From Bacteroidales bacterium (GTDB lineage: Bacteria; Bacteroidota; Bacteroidia; Bacteroidales; UBA12077): a stretch of 64,000 nt of DNA. The DNA lies in contig JAEINU010000004.1 in assembly GCA_016342685.1 (NCBI GenBank), positions 372,001 through 436,000 on the forward strand, in the 5' to 3' direction. The first letter of the stretch is position 1. Every line of letters begins with the position of its first letter. Below the pieces are notes generated by a model. That model ran no database searches. It was given only the letters and a program-made list of their open reading frames with translations, and was not told the DNA's origin. A program made the translations under genes and the position numbers. This document shows, in pieces, positions 18,968 to 27,682 of this stretch.

Positions 18968-20362
18968 TTATTTATATCCAAGAATTTTGAGCATATCTTG
19001 AGGCTCTTGTTCTTTTTTAAATAAAGTCGTAGTAAAGTTCCCTTCATCATCCTTATCAATAATAATCTGTTTTGGAGAAGGAATTAGACAGTGCTGTAAT
19101 CCGCCAAGTCCGCCTAACGAATCTTGATACGCACCAGTATTAAAGAAACCAATGTATAAAGTATCGTTCGGATTGTATTTAGGTAAATAAATGGCATTAC
19201 TGTGTTGTTCAGAATTATAATAATCGTCGCTGTCGCAGGTTAATCCACCTAGAAAAACACGTTCGTAAGTGCTATTCCATTTATTAATTGGCAATAAAAT
19301 AAAACGTTTATTAATGGCCCAACTATCGGGAAGTGTTGTCATAAAGGAACTGTCTATCATGTTCCAGGCTTCTCGGTCGTTTTGTTTTTTTTGTCCAATA
19401 ACAGAGTATATAACGCCACCACTTTCGCCAACAGTAAACGATCCAAATTCGGTAAATATATTTGGTTCTTTTAGGTTATTTGCTTCGCAAAAAATCTTAA
19501 TCTGAGAAATGATTTCTTCAACCATATATTGATAATCATAATCAAATCCAAGATTGTTTTTTACAGGGAAACCACCACCAATATTTAAGGAGTCGAGTTC
19601 AGGACAAACCTTTTTTAATTCACCATATACATTTAAGCATTTTGTTAACTCACTCCAATAATATGCATTATCCTTTATTCCTGTATTAATAAAGAAATGC
19701 AACATTTTAAGTTTGATGTTCGGATTGTCTTTGATTTGTTTTAAGTAAAAATTTACAATGTTTTTATACCCGATTCCTAAACGCGAAGTATAAAATTCAA
19801 ACTTAGGTTCTTCTTCAGATGCAATTCGAATTCCTAACTCAAAAGGTACATTAATAAGCTCTTCCAACTTATCAATCTCCTTATAATTATCAATTACCGG
19901 AATGGTATTTTTGAATCCGTTATTAATTAAACGAGCAATATTCTCAATATAAGCTTCGCGCTTAAATCCATTACAAATAATATAGGTCGATTTTGTTATC
20001 TTTTTTTCTTTAAAAAGGTTTTCAACAATATTTATATCGTAAGCAGATGATGTTTCTATATGAATATCATTTTTTAAAGCCTCGTGAAGCACGTGTTTAA
20101 AATGAGAGCTCTTTGTACAATAGCAATAATGATATTTGCTTTTATAATTAACCTTATCCATTGCTTCATGAAATAAGGTCTTAGCTCGTTGTATTTGATT
20201 TGATATTTGGGGTAAATAAGTAAATTTTAATGGAGTTCCATATTTTTCGATAATATCTAGTAATGGAATTTTGTGAAATAAAAGATTGTCTCCATTCAGT
20301 TCAAACTCTTGCTGTGGGAAATCAAAAGATTGTTCAATTAAATCAAGATATTTTATTTTCAT
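18968..20362 (-). CDS. speA: Arginine decarboxylase, short fold-III form
   Basis: 464 residues. PLP-dependent fold III (alanine racemase-like barrel). Lys84 in YCYCTKSSHFKH is the likely Schiff-base lysine; GIRIASEEEPKF and SRLGIGYKN, the glycine loop SLNIGGGFPVKN, EFGSFTVGESGG and GLTCDSDDYYN complete the pattern. This short form, common in Bacteroidota, lacks the inserts of the roughly 630-residue E. coli SpeA. It converts arginine to agmatine, the first step of the operon's route to putrescine. First gene of the operon; carboxynorspermidine or diaminopimelate decarboxylase is less likely given the adjacent agmatinase. Confidence 0.9.
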   Translation of the reverse strand: MKIKYLDLIEQSFDFPQQEFELNGDNLLFHKIPLLDIIEKYGTPLKFTYLPQISNQIQRAKTLFHEAMDKVNYKSKYHYCYCTKSSHFKHVLHEALKNDIHIETSSAYDINIVENLFKEKKITKSTYIICNGFKREAYIENIARLINNGFKNTIPVIDNYKEIDKLEELINVPFELGIRIASEEEPKFEFYTSRLGIGYKNIVNFYLKQIKDNPNIKLKMLHFFINTGIKDNAYYWSELTKCLNVYGELKKVCPELDSLNIGGGFPVKNNLGFDYDYQYMVEEIISQIKIFCEANNLKEPNIFTEFGSFTVGESGGVIYSVIGQKKQNDREAWNMIDSSFMTTLPDSWAINKRFILLPINKWNSTYERVFLGGLTCDSDDYYNSEQHSNAIYLPKYNPNDTLYIGFFNTGAYQDSLGGLGGLQHCLIPSPKQIIIDKDDEGNFTTTLFKKEQEPQDMLKILGYK

Positions 20363-20462
20363 TCATAAAAAGATAAGTTGGGTTTAAAAATGCAAATTAA
20401 GTAATTTTTATAATATAAACTCTTTTGTTATTGGTAATATTTTTATTTTTTTAAGCATAAAA

Positions 20463-20485
20463 AAAGCCGCAAAATTTGCGGCTTT
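20463..20485 (-). terminator. Intrinsic terminator of the CCDC81/SPOR gene
   Basis: Perfect 11-bp stem AAAGCCGCAAA / TTTGCGGCTTT followed on the minus strand by a run of seven T, 21 bases past the stop at 20506. Confidence 0.85.
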
Positions 20486-20505
20486 GTGTGATTGTTATTT
20501 TTTGT

Positions 20506-21672
20506 TTAGAAGTATAAGATCCAAGCTTGTAATTCTTTTTCTTGAGAAAGGAATTTATATTCAGCTATTGCTTTACGTTTGTCGACAAAAGAATTATAAC
20601 TTACAGCATGCATTCCGTCTCTTTCGGCTAATTTTTCTGCATTATATCCTTCTGTTTTTAATTTATTTAAATAGGAGATTGCATATTTTTCATTTTTAAA
20701 ACTACCTGCAATAATATAGTATTTCTTTTGATTAACAACAGGTTTTGTTGTGGCTTCTTTAACAGGCTTTTTTGCTTCTGGTTTTGCAGTTGTTGCTTTT
20801 GCCTCAGTTTTCGTTTTTGTTTGATCGGAAGAAGTACTGTTGGTAGTTTTTTTCTTTGTAGTGGCCTTTTTTGTAGATTTTGTTTTCTTAGCAACTTTTT
20901 CGGTTTTGACTTTTTCTTTAGTAAACACTTTTTTAACGGTACTAAAGTTTAAAACACCCCAAATAAAAATAGCTGCAACAGGTAAGCCAATTGCTATTGA
21001 CCATACTAAACCTTTATTAATAGGCTTTTTCTCTTTTTTATAATTATAAATAGGTTTTTTCTCAGGTGCAGGTGAGCTGGTAATGGGAGTAGATATTTCT
21101 TTTTTCACATCTTTATTTTCAGGTTCAAACTCTTGAAGCTTTGTTTCTTTTTTAACTTCAGGTTCTTTTTTTATTTCTTCTTTCTTAACTTCTATTTTGT
21201 CAGATTTTACTTCTTCTGTTTTGGCTTTATCTTTAGTGGCGGTTGTTTTCTTAGCAGCAGTCTTCTTTGTTGCTGTTTTTGTAGCTTTTGGTTCTTCTTT
21301 TGGTGTTTTTGTGTTTTCTTCTTTATATACTGTTACAAATTGTACTTTTCCCTGTTTGTCTGAAACAAATTGGCCAAAACCTTTAATGTCGTATGTTTTC
21401 TCTTGATCTAATTCTTTTTTAATTCCATCAATAAATTTTACTATTTTTTCGGCGGCTTGCTCCTTTGTTATATTTTCATTTTTAATGATGTGTTTTTCAA
21501 GTAGTTCATCATTAAATTTTAAAAAGGGGCTGAAATAAATGTCTTTTAGCTTTTCTTCCAGGGTATTTGCATCCTTGCTCTTTGACGTTGCTCTAACTAG
21601 AAACGCACCGTAGTTAGGAACGATAACTCTGTTATTAGTGGCAAGTAACTCTTGAATATAAGTTGCTATCAT
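20506..21672 (-). CDS. HU-CCDC81 and SPOR domain membrane protein
   Basis: 388 residues. The N terminus (about 1-125, IQELLATNNRVIVPNYGAFLVR) matches the CCDC81-like HU domain typical of Bacteroidota. A long Lys/Thr/Glu-rich low-complexity region follows, then one membrane helix (about 225-245, GLVWSIAIGLPVAAIFIWGVL), a second Lys/Thr/Ala-rich linker and a C-terminal SPOR domain (about 313-388, KKYYIIAGSFKNEKYAISYL). SPOR domains bind denuded septal peptidoglycan, so a role near the division site is plausible. The HU-like half would be cytoplasmic and might touch DNA (inference). Single gene with its own terminator. Confidence 0.9.
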   Translation of the reverse strand: MIATYIQELLATNNRVIVPNYGAFLVRATSKSKDANTLEEKLKDIYFSPFLKFNDELLEKHIIKNENITKEQAAEKIVKFIDGIKKELDQEKTYDIKGFGQFVSDKQGKVQFVTVYKEENTKTPKEEPKATKTATKKTAAKKTTATKDKAKTEEVKSDKIEVKKEEIKKEPEVKKETKLQEFEPENKDVKKEISTPITSSPAPEKKPIYNYKKEKKPINKGLVWSIAIGLPVAAIFIWGVLNFSTVKKVFTKEKVKTEKVAKKTKSTKKATTKKKTTNSTSSDQTKTKTEAKATTAKPEAKKPVKEATTKPVVNQKKYYIIAGSFKNEKYAISYLNKLKTEGYNAEKLAERDGMHAVSYNSFVDKRKAIAEYKFLSQEKELQAWILYF

Positions 21673-21837
21673 GACAGTATAAATTTGGTTGTTAGCTTTT
21701 AAACCTATAAATGTATATATTTTAGTTTAAAATTGATAATATGCAGTTTATAAAGTTTGTATTTTGTTTAAACAATTGTAAAAAGCAAAATAAACTGTAT
21801 TGTTCATATCTTAAATTATGAATGAAACAAGATACAA

Positions 21838-24800
21838 TTAATTTTTTAAGAATACGGAATTAATTATTTCAAGAAGGTCTTCTACTTTTATTGGTTTTGA
21901 AATGTAATTGTCAAAACCTGCATTAAGACATTTTTGTTTATCATTATGATGAGCGTAGGCGGTTTGTCCTATTATTTTTACATTCCCTTTATGTTTTTTT
22001 ATTTCTTCAGTTGCTTCAAAACCGTCCATCCGAGGCATTTTAATGTCCATTAATACCAGATCAATATTATCGTTTTTTAGACAAATATCAACGGCCTCTT
22101 GTCCATCTTTAGCCCAAATAATCTTAGCGTTTGTTGGAGCTAAGATTTCTTCAATTAACCTATAGTTTATATCAATATCTTCGGCTACTAAAACAACCTT
22201 GTTTTGCCAATTAAATGTTGTTGACAATTGTGTTTCTATTTCAAATTTAGATTCTATTTCTTCCATTGGAAGTGTGAAGTATATGTTTGTTCCTTGATTT
22301 GGTGTGGACTGAACCCAAATTTCTCCGCCTAAATGATCAACTAATTTTTTTGCAATGGTTAATCCTATTCCTGTTCCGCCATATTCCCGAGTAAATGATT
22401 CATCCGCTTGACGGAAAAGATCATAAATCATGTCAAATTTATCGTTAGAAATTCCTATTCCGGAATCAATTACGTGAAATTGAATTTTCTTATCTTTTTC
22501 TATGATAGTGTATCCAAACTCAACAAAACCTTTAGTGGTAAATTTAATAGCATTTTCGATTAGATTGTATAAAATTTGTTTTAAGCGAATAGGATCGGTA
22601 ACAATATTGTAATCTTTTAGCCTCGATCCTTTATGCAATGATATATTGATATCCTTTTTATTATCGTTTTCTAGTTTAATGCTTAAAGAAACATATAAGT
22701 CAAGAAGTAATTTATTTAGATAACATTTCGATTTATTTATGGATATATCTCCAGACTGAATTTTTGATATATCTATTACATCATCAATTAATTTCAATAG
22801 ATTTTGACTATTATCATTAATCAGGCTATTTAGTTTTATCTTTTCTTCATGCGACATGTCTTCTTCTAAAAGAAGATTAGAGAATCCAATAATAGCATTC
22901 ATTGGAGTTCTAATTTCATGTGAAAGATTTGCTAAGAAAGCAGTTTTAAGTTGGTTTGATTCTTCTGCTTTTTCTTTCGCATCAATTAGTTCTTTTTCGT
23001 TCTTTTTACGGCTTGTGATATCTTCCGAAATAACAACAAAATGACTTATTTGCCCTTTATTGTTTTTAACAGGGGAGATCGATGCTAATTCCCAATATCT
23101 TTCTCCGTTTTTCTTTATATTTTGAAATTCGCCTTGCCAATCCTTTCCTGAAAGTACATCATTCATAATATTTTTATAATGTACTTCGGAGTTATTATTA
23201 TTGAGAATACTAATTTCTTTGCCAATAACATCTTCAGGACTATATCCTGTTATTTCGCTAAAACTAGGATTAACAATTTGAATTTCGCCTTCCAAATTTG
23301 TTATTACAACACAAACTGGTGAATGTTGAATTGCATTAGAGAGTATTTTTAATTCGTGCTCGGTCTTTTTCTTTTGGGTAATATCGAGAGATACGCCACC
23401 TATTTGCCACGAATTGTCTATACTTCTATATCTAAATTTATGCGTTTGAAAAATTCTTTTTACTCCAAGTTTATCTGGCAAATGGTCTTCAACAACAAGA
23501 ACTTCTCCATTTAAAACACGCTTATCTTCTTCAATTATGCGTTTTGCATATTCTTCTGGAAAGATCTCCTCTGGTGTTTTGTTTAAATTTTCCTTTTGGA
23601 AAATAAATTTCATGTATTTATTTGAATAAACCGATTTAAGGTTTTCATCTTTTATAAATACGCCTAAAGGTAGGTTATCCATAAAAATGGAAAATTGTTG
23701 TTCTGTTCTTTTTAAAGCTGCTTCTATTTCAACTCTCAGGGTGATATCCTTAAAGTCTTCAATAATTCCAAGAATTTCGCCATTCTGTCCTTTGAATGCA
23801 ACAGCATTTAGTATTCCTGGAATTATTTTTCCTTGCTTGTTTTTCTTACTTATATCTTGTTCAACTTTTTCTTCTCCATTTTTAATTTGTGTTAATGGAC
23901 AATCGGCTGTATGACAAAATGGTCCCGGAAATATGTTGTAACACTTTTTCTTTTCGGCATCTTCTTTACTAATGCCTGATATTGTTGAAAATGTTCTATT
24001 AACACGCAGAATATTGTAATCCACATCAATCAATCGCATACTGTTGCCTGTGGTATTGAAAATCTGATTAAGTTCCGCATTTGTATTAACAATTTCTTGT
24101 GTTTTTTTAGCTAAGCGTTTGTCTAAAGAATCTTGAAGATTGAAAATTTTTGAAATTAATACATTAAAAGAAAAATGCAGTATTATAAAAGTTGAAATAA
24201 GAATTAAAGTTATAATGAACAAAGATTTATAAACAGTTGCATAAAACTGATTTTGAAAAGTTGTGATATCCTTTAAATAGACTATTCCCTCAAAACCTTT
24301 ATCCTTAAAATGATTTTCAATGAAAGTACGATCTAGGTAATAATACGAGTCATTGTACTGGATTTTTCCAGGAGTAAGTTCTGGATTTTCCTTAAAAATT
24401 CTTTCAAAGATTACTTTCTCATAAATTGAGTGCAGTAGATAATTTCCTAATTTCTGATCACCCTTAAATTCGTTTTTAATCTCAGGATTTATTGTTTTTA
24501 AATTAAAAAGACTTGCAACGTGAATGTTAAAATCTTTTGTAATATGATTTACAATTTCATCCTCACGAATACCAAATTCAATGCAACCTAAATATTTTCC
24601 GTTGTAAATTAAAGGATGTACAATCTTGAAGTATAATAAAGAATTTACAAACTCGAAACCTGAAGTTTTAAGTTCTGATTGATTTGTTTTAGAAACAAAG
24701 GAATTGGTTTTTGCATTAATCGAATTTGCGCCTGGACCAACTTCCATGTTAAGGGCAAGTTGATTGTCTTTTGTGTAAAAGTTTACAAGAAAATGATATG

Positions 24801-25113
24801 GATCTTCTGATCTTAAAACAGAATAGAAAGGGAATGCTTTTTTATATACTTCATCAAAATTTTGTTTTGCCAAGTTTTCTTTTAAATCAGGATTATTTAC
24901 AAAGAATTGTATTTTGTCTTGATAAATTTGGTTTGTATTATGTAACAAATTCTTAATTTCAACTTGAACAATTTCATTGTTTTTCTGAATTTGCCAATCG
25001 GTGTAGTTCTTCTGATTTTTAATTCCAATGGAGAAGTATAAAGCGCACAATATAAACAGTACTAATAAAACTGCTATTATAGTTTTGTTCTTTAACTTAC
25101 TTTCAAAGTCCAT
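21838..25113 (-). CDS. Hybrid sensor histidine kinase with three PAS domains and a receiver
   Basis: 1091 residues. Helix about 13-33, extracytoplasmic sensor region to about 295, helix about 297-318, then PAS domains at about 345-460, 465-590 and 595-715. HisKA carries FLANLSHEIRTPMNAIIGF with the phospho-accepting His. HATPase_c shows NLIENAIKFT, DSGIGIS and GGTGIGLTIAKKLV. The C-terminal receiver (about 975-1088) has VAEDIDINYRLIE, the phospho-acceptor Asp in LVLMDIKMPRMDGFEA and the KPI lysine. The first PAS contains a Cys-rich stretch (CYNIFPGPFCHTADCPL). No response regulator adjoins it; output may pass through a phosphotransfer protein elsewhere. Monocistronic. Confidence 0.93.
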   Translation of the reverse strand: MDFESKLKNKTIIAVLLVLFILCALYFSIGIKNQKNYTDWQIQKNNEIVQVEIKNLLHNTNQIYQDKIQFFVNNPDLKENLAKQNFDEVYKKAFPFYSVLRSEDPYHFLVNFYTKDNQLALNMEVGPGANSINAKTNSFVSKTNQSELKTSGFEFVNSLLYFKIVHPLIYNGKYLGCIEFGIREDEIVNHITKDFNIHVASLFNLKTINPEIKNEFKGDQKLGNYLLHSIYEKVIFERIFKENPELTPGKIQYNDSYYYLDRTFIENHFKDKGFEGIVYLKDITTFQNQFYATVYKSLFIITLILISTFIILHFSFNVLISKIFNLQDSLDKRLAKKTQEIVNTNAELNQIFNTTGNSMRLIDVDYNILRVNRTFSTISGISKEDAEKKKCYNIFPGPFCHTADCPLTQIKNGEEKVEQDISKKNKQGKIIPGILNAVAFKGQNGEILGIIEDFKDITLRVEIEAALKRTEQQFSIFMDNLPLGVFIKDENLKSVYSNKYMKFIFQKENLNKTPEEIFPEEYAKRIIEEDKRVLNGEVLVVEDHLPDKLGVKRIFQTHKFRYRSIDNSWQIGGVSLDITQKKKTEHELKILSNAIQHSPVCVVITNLEGEIQIVNPSFSEITGYSPEDVIGKEISILNNNNSEVHYKNIMNDVLSGKDWQGEFQNIKKNGERYWELASISPVKNNKGQISHFVVISEDITSRKKNEKELIDAKEKAEESNQLKTAFLANLSHEIRTPMNAIIGFSNLLLEEDMSHEEKIKLNSLINDNSQNLLKLIDDVIDISKIQSGDISINKSKCYLNKLLLDLYVSLSIKLENDNKKDINISLHKGSRLKDYNIVTDPIRLKQILYNLIENAIKFTTKGFVEFGYTIIEKDKKIQFHVIDSGIGISNDKFDMIYDLFRQADESFTREYGGTGIGLTIAKKLVDHLGGEIWVQSTPNQGTNIYFTLPMEEIESKFEIETQLSTTFNWQNKVVLVAEDIDINYRLIEEILAPTNAKIIWAKDGQEAVDICLKNDNIDLVLMDIKMPRMDGFEATEEIKKHKGNVKIIGQTAYAHHNDKQKCLNAGFDNYISKPIKVEDLLEIINSVFLKN

Positions 25114-25371
25114 TTAAATATGCTATTCCCTATATTTCAAATATTCAAGTTGCAAATAAAGTAAAATTAATGGAACAAAAAAATTACGGTTCATCGGTTT
25201 GTAAACAATTTTTCATGTTTTTAGTCAAAATATTTTATGGGCTTGTTAATAACTTTGGAGGCATTTAAAAAATACAATTGGAATTTTTATTTTTTATTTC
25301 GGAATAAGATTAATTTCGAATTGTAATTTTAAGTCAGAAGTACATTACTAAAGGTCAAAGAATCGGAATTA

Positions 25372-25379
25372 TAAATTTG
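25372..25379 (+). promoter_or_regulatory. Candidate -7 element for the C1 peptidase gene
   Basis: TAAATTTG matches TAnnTTTG and contains the alternative TTG start at 25377, which favours the ATG at 25392 as the true start. Confidence 0.4.
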
Positions 25380-25391
25380 AAACCTACAAAA

Positions 25392-26537
25392 ATGAGATTT
25401 AAAACCCTAATCATTAAGAATCTGGTTGTATTGTTGATTGTTTTGATATCAACAGTATCCTATGCCCAATCTTTATTTGAGCAACTAGAAACAATTAAAG
25501 AGATACCAACTTTAGGTGTTAAAAGTCAAGGAAGAACTGGAACTTGTTGGAGCTTTGGTACAACTTCATTTATTGAATCTGAGCTTATTAGAATGGGAAA
25601 AGGAGAAATTGATCTTTCTGAAATGTTTACTGTTAGATGTGCATATCAAGATCATTCGGAACTGTATATTAGATATCACGGCAATCTTAATTTTGGTCCG
25701 GGTTCACAGTGCTGGGACTTATTTAATGTGATTGCTAATTATGGTATTGTTCCTAATGAAGCGTATCCTGGGTTAATTGTAAATCCAGATAGACACGATC
25801 ATAGCGAAATGGATAAGGTGTTAAAAGCTATGACAGAATGTTTTGTTAAGTCAAGAAAACTATCTTCTGTCTGGGATGAGGCTATTAACGGAGTTTTGGA
25901 CGTATACCTGGGAGACTATCCTGCTGAATTCGAATTTAATGGGAAAAAATATACACCCTCAAGTTTTCGAGACGATCTTGAAATAGACATTGCTAATTAC
26001 CAAATATTTACATCATTTAATCAGAATCCTTTTTATACTGACATTGTATTTGAATCACCAGATAATTGGTCAAGTGGATTAGTAACTAATGTTGATATTT
26101 CTGATTTGATTAGCATAATTGATAATTCAATTTTAAATGGGTACACTGTTGTATGGTCAAGTGACGTGAGTGACCCCGGCTTTGAGCATAGCAAAGGTTT
26201 GGCTATAGTTCCTGAGAAAAATTGGGATGATATGAGTGAAGATGAAAAAACGGAAAGTTTTGAAAAATTTGTACCGCAAAGGAAAATTACGCAAGAAATG
26301 AGGCAGTTAGGATTCGATAATTATGAAACTACTGATGATCATACAATGCATATTATTGGTTTGTCGAAAGATAAAAGTGGAGTTAAATACTATAAAGTGA
26401 AAAACTCTTGGGGAGTTGAAAGCAATGATTTAGGTGGATTCTTTTATGTTTCTGAAGCTTATGTAAGGTTAAAAACAATGACCATTGCAGTAAATAAAAA
26501 TATCATACCAAAACACATAAAAGAAAAACTACAATAA
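25392..26537 (+). CDS. Secreted papain-like C1 peptidase (bleomycin hydrolase/PepC-like)
   Basis: 381 residues from the ATG at 25392. A signal peptide (MRFKTLIIKNLVVLLIVLIS, cleaved near SYAQ) directs export, unlike classical cytoplasmic PepC. The papain dyad region is clear: KSQGRTGTCWSFGTTSF gives the oxyanion Gln46 and nucleophile Cys52, DDHTMHIIGLSKD supplies the His and YKVKNSWGVES the Asn. The protein is shorter than typical PepC (about 440-480 residues). It is likely an aminopeptidase or endopeptidase in the envelope or outside; the specificity is unknown. An intrinsic terminator follows directly. Confidence 0.9.
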   Translation: MRFKTLIIKNLVVLLIVLISTVSYAQSLFEQLETIKEIPTLGVKSQGRTGTCWSFGTTSFIESELIRMGKGEIDLSEMFTVRCAYQDHSELYIRYHGNLNFGPGSQCWDLFNVIANYGIVPNEAYPGLIVNPDRHDHSEMDKVLKAMTECFVKSRKLSSVWDEAINGVLDVYLGDYPAEFEFNGKKYTPSSFRDDLEIDIANYQIFTSFNQNPFYTDIVFESPDNWSSGLVTNVDISDLISIIDNSILNGYTVVWSSDVSDPGFEHSKGLAIVPEKNWDDMSEDEKTESFEKFVPQRKITQEMRQLGFDNYETTDDHTMHIIGLSKDKSGVKYYKVKNSWGVESNDLGGFFYVSEAYVRLKTMTIAVNKNIIPKHIKEKLQ

Positions 26538-26547
26538 GAAATCCCTC

Positions 26548-26575
26548 TTGTTTTATATCTAAAAGTTTAGCTTTG
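26548..26575 (+). promoter_or_regulatory. Candidate promoter of the ferritin-like/VIT1 gene, inside the upstream terminator
   Basis: TTG at 26548-26550 and TAGCTTTG at 26568-26575 are 17 bases apart, fitting TTG/TAnnTTTG. Transcription would start within the terminator hairpin and give a leader of roughly 10-15 bases. Confidence 0.45.
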
Positions 26576-26594
26576 TATGGCTAAACTTTTTTAT
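26561..26594 (+). terminator. Terminator of the C1 peptidase gene, abutting the next start codon
   Basis: Ten-bp stem AAAAGTTTAG / CTAAACTTTT with a 10-base loop and a T-rich tail, ending just before the ATG at 26597. The stem and loop contain a TAGCTTTG promoter-like box. Confidence 0.75.
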
Positions 26595-26596
26595 TT

Positions 26597-27469
26597 ATGG
26601 AACTTTCGAAAAATCAAAAAAAAGAAATCAAGAACTTTCAAAAAAATGAAATTACCGAATATTATATTTATTCGAGGCTTTCACGAAAAACCAAAAACTT
26701 AAAAAATGCAGAAACATTGCAAAGGATTGGTGATGATGAAATGCGTCATTATATGTTTTGGAAGAACTATAGCGGTGTTGATGTAAAACCAAATAAATGG
26801 AAGGTATTTAAGTTTTATTGGATTGCCAGAATACTTGGAATTACTTTCGGAATTAAGTTAATGGAAAAAGGTGAAGAAGGAGCACAGCAAGCCTATGAAA
26901 AAGCTTGTGAATTTATTCCGGAAGCGAAACAAATTGTTGAGGATGAAGATGCGCACGAGAAAGAGTTGATTGCCATGTTAGAAGAGAAGAAACTTGATTA
27001 TGTAGGTTCGATTGTTTTAGGTTTAAATGATGCACTGGTTGAATTAACAGGAACCTTGGCGGGATTAACATTTGCACTGCAAAACACAAAATTAATTGCT
27101 GTTGCAGGTCTGATTACAGGAATAGCTGCCTCTTTTTCAATGGCTGCTTCGGAGTATTTATCGACTAAAACAGAAGATGGAAATGCTAATGCATTAGCAT
27201 CGTCGATTTATACTGGAATTGCATATATTTTCACAGTTATAATTTTAATATTACCATACTTATTATTTTCAAATTATTTTATTTGTTTGGGTGTTACAAT
27301 GACTTTTGCCGTATTGGTAATTCTATTCTTTAACTACTACATTTCTGTTGCAAAAGATCTGAATTTCAGGAAACGTTTCTGGGAGATGTTTATTATTAGC
27401 ATGGGCGTTGCTGCATTCTCATTCGGAATAGGTTATTTAATTAGAATGTTTATTGGTATTGATATTTAA
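26597..27469 (+). CDS. Ferritin-like domain fused to VIT1/CCC1-family iron or manganese transporter
   Basis: 290 residues. The N-terminal half (about 1-135) is a rubrerythrin/ferritin-like helical domain with metal-type residues in EYYIYSRLS, IGDDEMRHYMFW and DEDAHEKELIAML. The C-terminal half is a VIT1/CCC1 membrane domain with GLNDALVELTGTLAGLTFAL and ITGIAASFSMAASEYLSTKTE, then further helices to residue 288. Plant VIT1 and yeast CCC1 move Fe2+ or Mn2+ out of the cytosol; bacterial fusions with a ferritin-like domain are thought to handle excess ferrous iron. The metal here is an inference. It is a single gene with a very short leader. Confidence 0.92.
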   Translation: MELSKNQKKEIKNFQKNEITEYYIYSRLSRKTKNLKNAETLQRIGDDEMRHYMFWKNYSGVDVKPNKWKVFKFYWIARILGITFGIKLMEKGEEGAQQAYEKACEFIPEAKQIVEDEDAHEKELIAMLEEKKLDYVGSIVLGLNDALVELTGTLAGLTFALQNTKLIAVAGLITGIAASFSMAASEYLSTKTEDGNANALASSIYTGIAYIFTVIILILPYLLFSNYFICLGVTMTFAVLVILFFNYYISVAKDLNFRKRFWEMFIISMGVAAFSFGIGYLIRMFIGIDI

Positions 27470-27519
27470 GATCTAACAAGTGAAATAACGACTTAAAGAG
27501 GTTGCAAATATTACCCAAC

Positions 27520-27545
27520 AAAACTGTTTAATATCATATTATAAA
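27520..27545 (+). promoter_or_regulatory. Conserved upstream element of CHAT gene 1
   Basis: A 26-base sequence beginning AAAACTGTTTA is 24/26 identical to one at 32020-32045 upstream of CHAT gene 2. It starts 163 bases before this gene's ATG (157 before the other's). A GGGAAGT motif at 27580-27586 has a counterpart (GGGAAAGT) at 32079-32086. Likely a shared promoter or operator. Confidence 0.55.
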
Positions 27546-27682
27546 ATAATAGAATTTGCCAAATTTAAAACTTCATTTTGGGAAGTGGAATAAAGATTAT
27601 TTTAATCATCAATATTTATAAATGGATTATTGTTCTGCGCTTTAGAAAGTGTTGGAATAATTACGCTCTAAATTAATTAATC

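Noticed and set aside
20728-21406. Plus-strand frames of Phe/Cys-rich sequence.
   Set aside because: They are the complement of the Lys/Thr/Glu-rich linkers of the CCDC81/SPOR gene, a well-known artefact of low-complexity sequence.
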